Positions 1 to 15,200 of a stretch of 64,000 nucleotides of DNA are shown piece by piece. Source of the stretch: Otis tarda. Lineage: Eukaryota > Chordata > Aves > Otidiformes > Otididae. The DNA lies in assembly GCA_026413225.1 (NCBI GenBank), contig CM048554.1, positions 53,899,463 through 53,963,462 of the forward strand, read 5' to 3'. Under the pieces are notes generated by a model that saw nothing but the letters and a program-made list of their open reading frames with translations, made no database searches and had not been told where the DNA came from. Position 1 is the first letter of the stretch; each line of letters opens with the position of its first letter. Both the position numbers and the translations under genes were made by a program.

Positions 1-111
1 CAATTTCAACTGAATTTAGCTTACAGACATTGTTTCATTAGTATACACCTATCAGTTTATCAACATTTTGGTCTGAGACACAGCTTTAGCCAAACATATG
101 GTGATACTCAC

Positions 112-265
112 ATTCAGGTAGTGAATAGGTTTAGTGACATTGAACTTGTCCATGGTTGAGATTATTATGGAAGGAGTAGTAAGAAAAAACAGCACAATAA
201 AAAGAAGCAAATTAATGCAAATCCATCTAAACCACCATTTCAGTCCATGCACTGAAAGATTTTTC
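112..265 (-). CDS. TMEM63A: TMEM63A coding exon 13 (residues 407-458), last exon in the window
   Basis: Encodes [14 protein letters not shown], a hydrophobic helix ending [10 protein letters not shown], then [16 protein letters not shown], the clearest single match to TMEM63A. The donor GTGAGT follows at 111-110, and the following exon would lie to the left of position 1. Confidence 0.96.
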
Positions 266-3200
266 CTGAAAAAAAAAAATTTAAAAGGCTATAAAAACAA
301 GCAGCAAGCATTTGGTGTTAAAAATATATATACTCTCTGTCAAGTAACAGGTGACACTGCTTTTTCTAAACAAAGATTTCATAGTCTCAAAGTTATATAA
401 CAAAGCACTACACAAGTTCCAGTTGCTATTAGAAATAAAGAAAACTGTGCAACCTTTCTTAAATTGTGCTTGCAGAAGAATGTATTTAATCTCTCACAAC
501 ACAAACACAGTGTCTAATGTAGTTAAGGTTTAGGATTAAACATTTTCACTGTTTAATAATACGGAAGTACTAAACAAATTTAGAACAAGAAGAGACAGAG
601 ATAAAAAGATACAGAGAATTTCTGTAAGGAGAATAGCTATCAGAGGCAGAATCTACCAAGTAACTGTAATTTAAAAAAAAAAAAAAAAAACAAAAAAAAA
701 CCCAAAACACAAAACAAAACAAAAAACCACCAACAAATTAAAAATCCTACATCCCTTCCTGCCATATTAAAACAGTAACCATCGGTCTTAAACAGGTAAA
801 GTTCTTGAATGTAATTTGAAATGGACTAGAATTATTCGAACCCCAAAGACAGACAAAACAGGGATACAGAGGCTCAGTAACATCCCCAGTCATGACAACT
901 CTTTTTGTAAAGTTAGATAAGTAACTTGGCAAAACCCTGTGCCTCCTCTTCTTCAAGGGGGAGGGGAGAAAGGGAAAAGAACAGGAAAAAAAAAAAACAA
1001 ACAACTAAACTTGACCAGCTTCCCCTCTCAGAGATATTTAGAAAAGCTTTGTAAGTGCTTCAGCCCACTGCGTTGCAATGATAATTTCCTGTGCCCATAA
1101 GACAGTGCTTGAAGAAAGGAAGAGGAAATGAAGCACACATGCATGCAAGAACCCTTTCATGAAAAAGGCAGATTAAGCTGAGCCTACTTGGAAAGTAGCA
1201 TGCAAGAGATTTTTACTTCATGTCTCAAAATAAGACAGCTGCAAAAGACACAGCTAAGAATCATGGCTGTTTGCTTTACGGTTAAAAATTCTGTAATTTA
1301 TTCCCAACTGCAGAACTGTAGTTCTAGAGAAAACCTCTCAATTATTAGAAATAGATTATATAGTCACCTTAAAAGTAATTTTCTACTAAAATAATTAGGG
1401 GAAAATAGTGTACTTTTATGTTTAAAAAGGTACATACAGGTGAAATACAGTCTCTTGTGCATGTTTGTACCTCACTTTCAGTTTTGGTTTGGGCAATGGA
1501 AATGTCACAACAAGTTTACTGTTACACGAACAGGGGATTATATTGACCTAACCCTAAGTTATTTGCAAAGTAACTGGAAAATGTTTAGCCATTTTTAGCC
1601 TATAAATATGGTAGAAGGCAGCAGAGGAACAGTTTTAACTCAAAAAGTATTTATCTGCTTTCCAACACTCTCCTGTAAGTGGTGGGTAACGTCTGGGAAA
1701 TTCACTGGGTCAATAAAAAGATGTTAGAAGACAGACCATAGCTCACAGAGTGTATCAAGTTATACTCATCATATGTCAATTAAAAAAATAAAAAAAAAAA
1801 CCAAAAACACCAAAGCAAACCCACCCAAACAAAACACCACTACCAAAACAACAACAAAAAACCCCAAAACCATCAAAAAATCCCCATCAAGACATACTTG
1901 GTGTTAGTGCTGAGTGTTCTCCAAGTTACTGTCCTCAGATCTCAACAGCAGATATGGATTAACCTCAAAAACCAGGAACTGTGGGTACCAAAACTTTGGG
2001 ACTTTGGGGTGGCAAAACTCTAGTCACCCTCTGAGAGGCCTCCCCAAGGTCAATGAAGAACACCAGTAATGGAAATAAAGATGCAGATCAGCCACATCCA
2101 AACACTATGTGAAGTCTTAGTTTAGGGTTAAACGAGAAGGAAAGAAAAAAAAAAAATCCACTCAGCCCTCTTCTCCTGTCCCTATTCTAAACCTACATTA
2201 TAATAAATAAATGGATGCAAGATAGGAATCTTACCAACAAATATTCTCAGGATAAGGGGCATATGTAACCTCCCAGTTTGATATGCACAGCTCCCTGCTG
2301 TAGGATGATGGCTGGGGTTCTCCTTTACATTTAATACTCTGACATTTGCAGGCATTGAAGTCTTTAAGGATACTGTAATGAAGAAAAGGAAGAGGAGGTT
2401 TTTTCCAAGTTTCTACACCTGAAAATGCTGCATATGTAATGAGAAAGACTAGGAATAGTGATAGAGGTTTTTTTTTCTTTTAATAACCAGAGATAATGTA
2501 ACATTATATCATGCATGTAATGACCATCATATAAACAGAAAGCAGTATTGGTTTGAACTGTTCAGTGTTTCTACCAACATGAACAGCAGCAGTGACTGGT
2601 ATTAAAAAATATAAAAAAATAAATCAAAACATGAGTGCATTGGAAAAAATAAGAACAACCACCAGTTCCCCAAACACCTCTTCATGTATTTATAACTGTT
2701 TTCAAATCAAAGTAGACTAAAGGATTAGTCTGCACCCATTTCTTTGCAGTAGTATAAACTAGCCAATTTTGACTTCAGTATCAATTCTCATAAAATTTCT
2801 TATCATGCTGGTATTCTCACAATTCAAAATATTACCTTCCTTCCCCTATTCCCAAGATAATCACAATACTTAATTTTATATTCTAATATTAGGAGCTGAT
2901 TGACAACCAACGTATTTAAACAAAATTTAAACATGTTCAGAATAAATGCTTTCAAAGATTTCTCAAAACACAGCAATGGAAGTGCTAGGCATACATTCAG
3001 AGACAGTACAACTGTGTGCGCGTTACTGCATAAAAGTTGTTCCACACTAGGTAAGCTCTATTACACTAGCATGGAAACAGTATATGTTATCTTTGAACAG
3101 GCAGACTCTAAAATTCCTGAACATGTTTTTCTCAGTTGCACTCTTAACATAAAGAAAACAGAGAACCACACACACAAACACCAAACAAACAAAAATAACT

Positions 3201-6200
3201 CCCAAACCTCAGATCTTTACCTTACCAGAATCCAAGAAGCAATGTCAAATTGCCAGCATCTTGCAGCAGCAAGTATTTAAGAAAGTTAATTATACTTTGA
3301 CAGGTTTTTTTTTAAATGCATACAGAGCAAGCTTTAGCACTAACCAGCCATACTACTGAGCACCATCATTAACCAAGCTTCTACAACCACCAGACTCCAT
3401 GAACCTCAGTCCTGCTTCCTGTTTCTCCCATCCGATTTCAGAGCAAACTCTGCTCCACAGAGTCAAGAGCATCAAATAACTTTCTAATTTGATGGTAGCT
3501 TCAAGTTCACATGTAATCTAATCTATTTTTCCAGAGAACAGAGGCCGCTGCATCAATTCCAAGCTGGACAAACTAGAATCTTTTCAGTTCTTGATAGTTC
3601 AACTCAGAGATGCCTGCAGTGCAACTCTGAACACATGCGCACGACAGACTCTCTCATTAAAATTGTATAGAACAGATCAGTAGCTAGAGAAGGAAGTTTA
3701 TTTCTTCTTTCACATCCTAAAATGTTATTTCATGCACTAGATTCTCTAAATTTGGTGTGTAACATCACAAAATTAGGAGAGGGGCAGATTTCACAAGACA
3801 ATCACTACTCAGTTAGAGAGCAGCAAGCAAAACTTTCTCCAGCACCTCAAATTCTTACACGGAATTCTACCCTCTGGACTTCCTTGAACAGAAGCCTGAC
3901 AGATTGGCTCTCTAACATGACAATTTAAATCAGAGAAGCTATGAAGAACTAAAAAAAAAAGCATGATTTGTTATTTTTGTAATACAAATATTATTCTGCT
4001 TCCCTTTACCCATTTTGTGTTAGTAAAAGATGCTCACAAAGTGCCAACAGGAAATGAGATGCTAAGTGCATTTTCTCTACAAATGACCAAGTAAAAAGCG
4101 CTGAACAACTTCTGTTATTAGGTCTACACATATATCTATAACAACAGGTGTATCTATCACCACGTCAGCCATTGTCTCTACTTTGCAGAGGTGACTAACC
4201 AGAACATAATTTGAACCCACTGCGGTAGTTTGGTAACTGGACCATTTCCACAGTAGAAAATGGAGGAATCAGTAGCTCACATTCAAGAACCAATTAGTCC
4301 AGTCTACTACTAACCTACACCGATAGACTGGATCCCACACAGAAGAGGAAGGCTCCTTATTCCAATAAATGTCCAAGCTACTTAGTCCCTTAGGTATTTT
4401 TTTTCCACTCAAAGCACAGAGGCTAAACGCACACTTATGGGAAAACTTACCAGAAAGCAAAGCAGACCAAATCCATAGGACGGTGAAAAAGAAGAAAGGA
4501 AGAAGAATCAACGTAAGCAAACAAGCGACACAAACAAGAGATCAGTTGTACTGTTACAGTTAAAAGAGAACAAACAAGAGAGCAGACAAAACTTACTAGG
4601 TTGCCATGGATTTCTCTTGAAATGTTACAAAAGCCATTCCCAGTGGGTTTTTATGAACAACTTGTTCCTCTTTTGAATATTCTTCCATCAGTTCATTTCT
4701 AACTTTGGTATAATAATCTACAGCATCCTCCTGTCGGGAAATTGATGACTGTTACATCCACATACCACATGGCTAGTATCTTCATCAAAATACAGCTTAC
4801 ACAAACCATAGCCTCTCTTTCTTATACTACTTCCACAAATTACAAACGACATCAAAATGTGAAGACAAACAAATAGGAAGTTTTTCTTGTACTTCATTTT
4901 TTGTAGTAAGATTACATTTCAAAAGTTTGGGGGAGTTAATTTTCTTTACAGTGCAAGAACATGAAGGATGAGCTATCTGCAATAAATGAATAAAGAATTT
5001 TCCAAAGCTCAACAAGATGTCACACAAGCTATTCTCTACTCTTCTAACAACCTACCTAGCCATAACTAAAAATGAACACAAATCTCTTACCCTTTCACAT
5101 CCTCTCATTTCACAACAGCAGAATTGACCACATGGCTTAGGATTGATTCGAACCCGCTTGCCATACTTCTGATGCAGGTGTTCATAGTAAGTTAGGCTTT
5201 TTTCTGCCTGTTTTCTGGATAGAAAGATACATCCATAACATTTTGCAAGAAAACAGTATCAACATCAAGCTTAAGAAGAATACAATCCCCAAAAGAAAAA
5301 GTTATGTTAAGGACTGATAACAAATTAATCAGTCACAGAGATATTAATATATCTTATTATGGCTACTTAGTATAATTTATTTTCAAGTCTGTGATAGCAT
5401 TATACAGCCTACACTTGTTGTGAGGTTCCAGGAAAAAAAAAAAAAACCAAAACCATTGTATAGCCCAGAAGATAACACTTTTTTCCTCCTGTGACCAGCA
5501 CCTCTAGCCAAAGAAGCAAGGTCCCAGAGTTATTAATTCAATAGTTGGGTTTTCCACTTTGCACTGTCTGTCAATTATTAAATAAACAAACACATAAATA
5601 ACCGGCAAGTCAAAGCTTACCTTATGCAACACACAACATATTAAACCTACAAGAAATGAGCTGAACCCCACAACTCCCCTTAAAACATGGCTGAACCTAA
5701 CTGAAGTCCAGACCAGAACTTTAAGAGCAGAATTAATTTCTACCATGTGCAAGCTTAGTACTGCTGGTATATGTTGATTAAGGACTGGCAAAGCATTCAT
5801 AACACTATTCTAAACTCAGGCAGATTACAAAAACAAGTACCTTTTTTTGAAGAGATGAATAAGTTTGGCTACATCATAACACAGCTGGACTTCCAGCACA
5901 GTGCAGGTTGGGTAGGCAGCACTGAAAAGGAAGCAGTACATAAGAACAGCAAAACCAGAAAGTACAATGAAGAAACTGTTTCAAAAGAGTATCACCGATG
6001 TCTAATTGACATCTCAATCCCTCATTTTATTTCTGAATGAGGTATCATAGAATGGAGACTTCCAGACAGACAGATGCCCAAGTAAAGGACATGTGGGAGC
6101 ATAAATGGAAAGTATGGATAAACAGCCACTTTCTTGGAACCTGATTTTAAGATCAGCTAACTAACTTTACCGAAATATAGTCTTTTCTCAATTCTGTCTA

Positions 6201-9200
6201 AGGGATAAGATACGCTTTTAGAAGACAGATACTATAATACAAATTTTAAACAGTGCAAAAGTCAAAAAAACATTCCTGCTTGGCCAGGTAAAATTACTAG
6301 GACAATTTAAAATCTCCTGTTCCTAATGATACTACTCAAGCACGGAACTTACGTGAAATGGCCTTGTATCGTCTCTTCCTTTGCATTTTTTGGAAGACCA
6401 GTTATAAACAATGTGCACTTAACCTGCAAGAGAAAAATGCAGCTCCAATTTTGAGAAACTATATCACGAAAGAGTAAATAAAAATACAAGGAAGGCAGTA
6501 ACACAGCACAAGTAGCTGTGTTTTAGTGAGGAAAAAAGGTAGGAAAATCTTATTTTGATAGGAGCTGCATCTATTCAAGGAAGAACCACATTCACCTTCT
6601 ACATTGTTAATAAGTTACATCAAAATTCCACAAATCCCTCCCCAATCCCCTTTTCTCCATCCGCTTTCACAATTCACTCAGTTGAGCTCTGCTTTCACTG
6701 AATTCCTTCACACTTACATCATATTCTAGCAAGCAGGAAGCATCTTAGCAATTTGCTTTTTCAGCATTATCCACTTGCAAACACTCCGTATGTTTTTTTT
6801 TTCACCCCAATACAGGAACTTACAATGTTTTCTTCTTTATATGTGACATACTTCATGTGATGTCTCATGAAGACAACAGTCAGAATCAGGTAAACAACAG
6901 CAAAAACTGTGTGCAGCCACAGAAGATTATTACTGTTGGACAAAACGTTATGAATATGAGAAACAGGAAGAACTAATTGTCCAACTGATACAAGTAGCCA
7001 TCAAAATGCTAAGCAGATCAGAACCTCTGACTGAACACAAAACAAGAAAAAAGGTAGTTACTGGTAGTCAGTCATGTCTATGCAGATGCCTTGGACAGCC
7101 ATTAGGGTTACTGGCTTGTCATAAAATTCTATAGGTAACAGTCCCACAACGAAAACAGATATTCTATGACATGGACATTTTTAGGCAGCATTTGGCTTGC
7201 ACCTTCTCATATGGATGACCAATAGCACATACCATGCTATTTGTCAAAAAGTTTTTTTTTATTGGCCTTACTAGTTACTGTGCTGAGTGCATAACTGAAT
7301 TCTCCTTGAACACAATCCTTACTGAAATTGAAAACAGTCTAATAATACAGGAAGTAAGTTCTGCTTCTCTGACAGCTCCTTCCTCAAAGCTTACAGCAGT
7401 TCTGTTCTGTGAATAGTTCTTCAGTTTTGCAGAGAGCATTAATAATTACAATTAACCTAAAACACAGGAACCTATTTTACAGGTGAAAAAACCTGACCAA
7501 ACAAAAAAATCCCCAGGATTCACAATGTGGTGAAAAATACACCAAAGTGCATTGGCAGAAAACTCTATTGGACATAGTAGCATGGATAGATGTGGATTGA
7601 TCAAGTAATAAAACAGAAAAATTGCACAGCTTTGTATCCCAACTATTTTACAGAGTATTTTTAAAACACATAGAAGTAATTTTAATTGTGATCTCAGATG
7701 GGAGAGGTAGGCAAACACATAAATCTGATGTAAGAGAACTTAAATCATCCGAGTGACACATTCTAGTAAAGCTGTCAGCTTTATTTTCCTTATGAAGTAT
7801 GGTTTCTTTTAATGTGGAAATTTCTGAATATAATATCGCTAGATGTGCAGTCATTAGCCAAGAGAAACATGTGGTGCAAGAGGTAAGAACTAAGAGAGTA
7901 GAAGCCAAGTCTCTGGATTTCTTATCAGCACTGTAACTGCATAGCCTGAAGCAGAACATATCCCAATTTCAATTGATGAAGCGTGAATAAGTAATTCCTA
8001 CCCCACGAGCCATGCTGCAAGTATAATTTCATGTCTTTAGAGACCGTGTCAAGAAACAGACATAAGCATAAAAGTACCCTGCAAGATTTACTTACCCAGT
8101 TTGTAAGTTCACTATAGTTGTTCTTCCAAAACTATAGGGATCTTTATCTAAGAAAAACACATACAAGTAGTGTAATCAACTAGTGCAACATTCACATACA
8201 AACTGTCAGCAAGTCAGCTTTTATTCTATTTTTTAAAAATGTTGATATACTTCTTTTTAATGCTGAGCATGTTAATTGTTAAAAAAGATTCAGAGTTATA
8301 ATCAGTACTGGTTTACACTGTATTGCACTTTACAGTTGGGAAAAAAAAACCAACCCAGAATTATATCACATTCAAGCCATCAAGAGAAACAATAGATTAT
8401 TTTAAAAGTCTGAATACTACATCTCTGTAGCACTAGATCTTTCTCCCTCCAATCTCCCTTCGTGTCCATGAACAATTGTTTAGGGATCTGAACATATTTC
8501 CTTCACGTTTTTATTCCATCTTCACTGGTTTCTTATCCCAGTTTTTTAAACTGCATTAATTCAGTATTGACAAAACAGTACCAACAACCCTACTAAGGTA
8601 AAAAATGAGAAAGTTTATATTACATTGCTTCTCTAGACTGCCAAATATTTTTAAAAATTATAATGCAAGTGAGTGAAAACTGAACACATGTTCACAAAGG
8701 AAAAAGAGCTAAGTGTATCTGGAAACTTAAACAGTCTTCTAGCAGAGACTTAAATCACATTGCAAGTTAAGTCATCACAAGAGAAAGAACTGCAAATGCA
8801 CAAAATCAACATATGGTGGAAGGGAAGGAAGAAAGGGAGAGATACTAAAACATCATAATTGTTTTTCAGCTATTTTTCCTGGCATAACAAAAATGAATGC
8901 AGGAAAACAGAAGATGTATTCTCATGTTTTAGAAGGCCAGGCATACTCTGCCATTTGAATTAACAGAGATCTTCTATTGGTATCCAAGATACTACAAGTT
9001 TTATCAAATTGTAGTTAGAGAAGGACAGTGCACACAGATTGATGCATATTACAAAATCCATTTTGGTATAAATACACAGGCAGTAATGAAACCAGAAGGG
9101 GGAACAGCATTCTACAAGTTCTTTGAAGGCATCAGCAACTCTCCCTTTACAAAGGAGGTGAAGACAGCAACTAAGGCATCAGTTCTGTTGGATTTCATTC

Positions 9201-12200
9201 TGTAGAACTATGTATGCTGGCCGAGAACACAGAGACGGAAAGCAAGGAAGGAGAAGTGACTGTGAAGAGGTAAATAGTACTTTGAAAGAACAGCAAAAGA
9301 AAAGAAATGCAAAAAAAAAAAAAAAATAGAGCAATGGTAGTTGCAGATATTGATATAAACAGAGAATTGCTATCAAAGAGCTCATAAAAGGGAAATTAGA
9401 GATGGCAGCTCTACAAAGAAACAATACTAAAAGGCATATGCCACTACAGACAAGAGCTAAGTCACACAGCTCTTTAAAACACAGCTAGGAGTAAACTGAA
9501 AACAAGAACTAGGTCACATTATTAAGGACTATAGAAAAGAATAAATTATAGGGACAAAGATCAGCAAGGTCAGTGCACAAAATAAGATGAAATTGCTGTG
9601 GTATAAGAACAAACAAAATAAAACACAAACAAGCACTCAGGAAAACTAAATGAATGACTGCTTTTTATTTTGCATCACTGTTCACCAAGAGGATCAACTG
9701 TGAACAACATGATCTTGACAAGACTGATACAAAGCTAGGTATAAAATGGGCTTGTAAGGGCTCATTATCAAAAATGGAAGAAAGTTTAAATAGACCTTAA
9801 CAGATTTCTGTCCACCAGTATTCTCATTAGCAACCGGAATGGCAAACTAGAGGACACACTTACTGTATTTGTTGAGTGTGTATTAATAATGGAAAGAAGT
9901 AGGTGTCACACTGGCAGACATAATCAGGACTAGACTGCAAGAAACATGAAGTAATTGTCTAGTCTCAGTGAGATTTGTCTCATTTTGAGCCGCAAATCAA
10001 GATAGAAGGGGAACACCGGCAGACAGTCTAGCTAGATTTAAAAAAAAGTTCAGAGGATGGCTGATGATTTTATGATCAACCAAATGGAAAACATCTCTCA
10101 TTAATGATCAAATTAACTAGTCTGGTTTATCAAAAAGAGGAAAAACACAGATTAATTGATAACCCTCAAGCAGCTAAAAGGATATTACAAAGATGAAAAG
10201 AATAATCTATTCTCCTCAGTGATCTTAAATTACAGCAAAAGAGAACCAGACTGGACACTAGAAAAAGATTTCTCAGCTGTGAAGACAGTTTCCATTGGCA
10301 ATCATCACCACTAAAAGTCATACAGAGTGCTTAAATAAACACCAGGTAAGAGGGCATAAGTCAAGTTAATCCTGCTTTGAGCCTTCTAGGTCTAGTCATC
10401 TATGTCTGCATGTGGTCTGACATCTTGTTTCTGACAACAGGTTTTGCCAGATGTTTAAAGAACCCTCTACTCTCATACAAATTTCACACAAAATGACAGA
10501 CATCAGACTGAGGCGGGGGGGGAAGCAAACAAATAAAAACCCCACACACCTTACAAAGTTTACCAAAATTAAAAAAAAATCGTAGAAGCTTTCGCAACTA
10601 TATAAACCACAAAATTCTTCTCAGAATATATATTAAAAAAAAATCTTACCAAGTAGATCACCTGATAGGTTAACAGGCAGTATGACACAGACAGACAAAA
10701 TGCTGACAGCAATCAACAAACAGATAATGTGACGCTGGAAGGCAAGGTAATGTATGGCATCTTCACCACATCTCTCATGAATCTCGTCATCACTGCATCA
10801 TAGACAGAAAAGCATATGGTCAGTCTACTCAATATCCTTGGAGTTTTAGGGGGTGGTTTTTGAACATATACCAATTTCTCAGTCTACCCAGTGACATCTC
10901 CATCAATTCCTATCAGTTTTCAACACGGTTGTGTTCTTTCATGCATAAATTTAAGTTCCAAAAGTGTCTTTCTTATGCAGTATTAGCATACAAAAATGAA
11001 CACAAGGAAATTTAAGACACAAACAAGTAATCTGAAAAGCAAATATAAATCCATTTTTTTTTAATCAGCCTAAAAGAGAACAAATTCATTTGCTGTGACC
11101 TCCTGCTTTATGACAGTCACAAGGTGTTAAGCCTAGCTCTCAAACTTTAAGATTACAACGTGACATTGTTTACTCATCTCCATAAAGGCTCCCCATGAGG
11201 AAAATGGCCACAGAATCACCTTACTCTTATGACATGCAATTAACAGAAGATATTAATAGGCTTTGGAATGAACTCTCATCATCTATCCATTGTCAGCAGG
11301 ACAGACCATTAAAATAGGAGTTCTTTGAAAAGGAAGGAACTGAACTAGTAAAACTGGAGAAAGACAGGCTCAATCCCCACCCCTTTTCTGTTTCAATGAA
11401 CTCAAGCTAGAAATTTGTCTTTAAAAATCATGATTTACTAAGCACCAAGAGATACAAAGAATGAACATCTCGTATCTAATGCTCAGTTTCTGGGAAACAG
11501 CGGGATGGGCTTTTCCTAGTTAGTCAGTTCCAACCCTGACTAAGCCACCAGTTTGCCACAGAAATCTTTGCAGGGAAACCCTGTTTCCTGCCTGGGTCCC
11601 TACCAGCTTCAAATAGGGGAACACCTACACAGTACTCTTTGAAGGGCAAAAACCTAGAGCCTAGTTATTAGCTCAGAATCCATATAAAGGCCATAGATTC
11701 ACTTCGGTTCACACACTGTCCCAAGACCAGGAAGTCCCTGGGCTGGCAGCAGAAAGACAACTGTATCCTGAAGAAGAATTCCCATAAGCTGATCTTATTT
11801 TCATGTAATTTTTCCACCCCGCCAGAGGCACCCATGTCCCTGTTTGTATTAAATTCTATCTATTCAAGGAAAAATAAATGAATGCAAACTCCCTTTTTTT
11901 TTTAATTAAAAAAAAAAAAAAAAAAAAAGAGCAAAGCAAACCACAGCTCACTATTTCTGTTTCACATACTTACTGCATCCGAAAAGCAGCTGTCATCCAA
12001 GAACAAAACCCCTATAAAAAAGAAGGAAGTTTTTTGGAGTTAACATACAAAACATACAGTCTCAAACCTGTACAATTAAGATAAGTGTTTCTATTAAGCC
12101 AATCTCTTATCTAAAAAGCTGGCAGTTTGTTACTCTGAAATCATCATTTAGAAACATACAGAAAAATACCTCATAGTCTACAATACTTTTTACAACGTAC

Positions 12201-15200
12201 TTTGTATGTCTGTCTTCAGAGAGTATTTAAGACGTTTTTTATTACTTGCACGTTTATTACTTAGGCTTCTTAAATTTACACAAGTGTGTCCAAATCCCAT
12301 CTCCAATGAACAGAAGTCAAGATGGAAGCTTCCAAGGAATTCTTTTTTTAAAGGATTGTTTTAGAGTAGAAAAGGTGATTATTTTTTCCAAAACCATTTC
12401 CAGAGACCCTCCAATTTCAAGGATAAGTTCACAAGAGTCTAATACAAGTTAATCAGTTAAACAGGAGTTAGAAATAACACTGTGATTAAATTAACAGAAA
12501 GGCTTCTTGTATAGCTTTACAAATCCTCCTATGAAATTGTACAGCAGAGATCACATCTCACTGAATGTTCCAGTATGGTTCAAAAAAAAAAAAAAAAAAA
12601 CAACTTGTCTCTTGAAAGGCCTCTTCTTTCAAGTGAATTGTATCGAGCTGATGAGATACATTTTTATTCAACAGTTTCAATTACAAAGTTGCTTTAGGGT
12701 TAAAAAAAAAGAGAAAACTACAGAAATAGCAGAGCAATCCTGATCAAATACCAGTATGCTTTTGATGCTCAGACAGTTATCTAGTTGCAAGGCTATGTAT
12801 TAAGTTGATGCATATATAAAATGTAGGCTGCCACTACTGGACAACTCTCGCATAGTTCATTCTGAAGCTGCAACACAAAATGCCAGAAATGTGTGAATTC
12901 AAAATCTCCAGAGAGACCATGGATGGCCAAAAATTTATCTTCCACTCCAAACCAGTTTTAATATTAACAGCATACAGCATTATTTCTAGCCTCACACTTG
13001 CATACAGTTTTCTCATCTTTGTGAGGAGGATAATGTACTATAAAGACCAACAAGGTATTATTTGCAATGTGAACGTAATGCAACATTTTAACTGTTATTT
13101 ATTTAGTAGACTTTTTTCTTCCTCACCTTCCATTTGAAACCCTAACATATGGTCCCCCTCCTAACTAAAAAATAAATAATAAAAAAAAAAATTAAAAAAA
13201 GTTACTTCAAACGACACAAGATACTGGTTTGTGATATGGCAATAGTTTGTCAGGATATGGAGATTATGTATGGTTCTATAAAAAACCAATGCACTACTAA
13301 TTTTTGCATAATTGGTCTTCCAACTTAATGATTGATTCATTGGGCTAGGTAGAATGGCAAATTACAACAGATTCCATTAAATAGTTTACATTAAAATAAA
13401 ACAAACACATATCAAAACTCCAGAATACTTACCCTATCATATTCGAGATCCTCAGGTACCGATGAAGATGTTGACAATCGGTTGTATCTTGATTCACTAA
13501 AATACATTAAATTATGCTTTTAAGTATCTTTAATAACAAATGATTAAATTCTACAGAATTATTTCAACTTTAACAACTCCGAAGTAACTAAGCACAAAAA
13601 CACTTTTTCACTTATGAAAGCTGTGGTTTTTATCTTGTAGCATATGCTTAATTGTAGAAACTTTTGCTGTGTCTCATGTTGAAAAGGAACGCCGTGTGAG
13701 CTCCTGACATGAGAGCATTTAACTGAACTAGAAAGAAAAAAAAATGTTTTATTGGGATATTAAACCACAGTAACATAAGAGAATGCAACACAGATTTGGA
13801 AGCATAGCGATGACCAGATTTGCAAGCTAGCCTCCTGTTCACATATTCCTCACTACAAGACATCAGTTCTTTTCCCCCACCTCTCTTCCTTCATCTTACA
13901 GTCACTACTCAGAATTCCTCTGCACAATTAAACCCACTACCTGCAGGGCCACCTCCTCACACAAATTCAGTCCTGTAGCAAGACTAGAAACATTTAGAGA
14001 CCCTGTAGCCCTCAAAAAAAAGCAAAGTACTTGTTTTCAGTTCTTTGCTCAAAATAAATGTTGCAGTGGTGATGCATCCATAATTACAGGACAATACATG
14101 TTAAAATAGAGTATGCTTGTAGGTGTATGTATGATAATTTTGACCTAGCTGGCTCAGATCACCGTCCAGCAGGGTCAATAACACAGGCTTCTAGGTGTCT
14201 GACTGCTCAAGGACCTGTTTGTCCTATGCAGGTCTCTACAGCCCACATGGAAGTCTACACTGAAGCATCTTCATTCTTACTGCCTGAGCTAGTTCAGTTA
14301 TTGCCTTTTTTTTTTTGCCATCTACTTGTCATAATTGTACATGGATTACACCTAAACTCACATGGAGTCCTTTCCCGTTGCTTAGTTATGAATCTACCAC
14401 AACTTAGTTACATCACTAATATTAGGAAGAGGCTCACTGTTGAAGTTTACCCACTTCATAAACAGACAACTAACTTTTAAGCATCCCAAGACACCATGTT
14501 GTAGAAATATTATTTTAAAAAATAACAATCAAAAGCTCATTTGCAGTATCAAAAAAAAAAAAAAAACCAAACAGTGAAGAATTTCAGAAACCTGCAATGA
14601 TACATTTCTTTTTTATTTTTAAACCCTTCAGAAATATTACAGCACAGGCTGCATAGGGAGCTCTGGGAAGACACTGGGCTTGAGCCAAGATAAACAAAAT
14701 AGTTAATATCCTTCTATCACAGAAACACACTGCAAACATCAATGTGTAGGCAGGTGACATGTTAGCAAACCAAGCAGCCTATTTTCTTACCTCCACTTCC
14801 TTAACCCACAACTGCAGAATGAAATTAATGACAATGCCAAACACAGAACTTTATTACTGAAACTGCAAAAGTTAACTCTGTGAGTGGGACGTATTTCACA
14901 CAAGGCAGCACAAGGACATTTTTTAACAAACATGTGCATGTGATTACAAACGTATCTATCTGATACAAATGCACTTCATTTAAGCCATATTTACTGTACT
15001 TACTTCCACATTCCCCAAATGGTTGCAACAAATCAGTCTGATTGTATATCTTTTTTACCTTTCAGCTTCTGACACCAGAGCAACACGACCATAGTCCCAG
15101 AATCTCTTTCTTATAATGGAAAAGAGTAATATTAAAATCTAGAAAACAAAAAACAAAGACCTCTGAATATTTATTTTTCCACTTCATAATAATTATTCTT

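Noticed and set aside
14127..14480. 117-codon plus-strand frame in a TMEM63A intron
   Set aside because: No recognisable domain, lies antisense in an intron, composition like the flanks.
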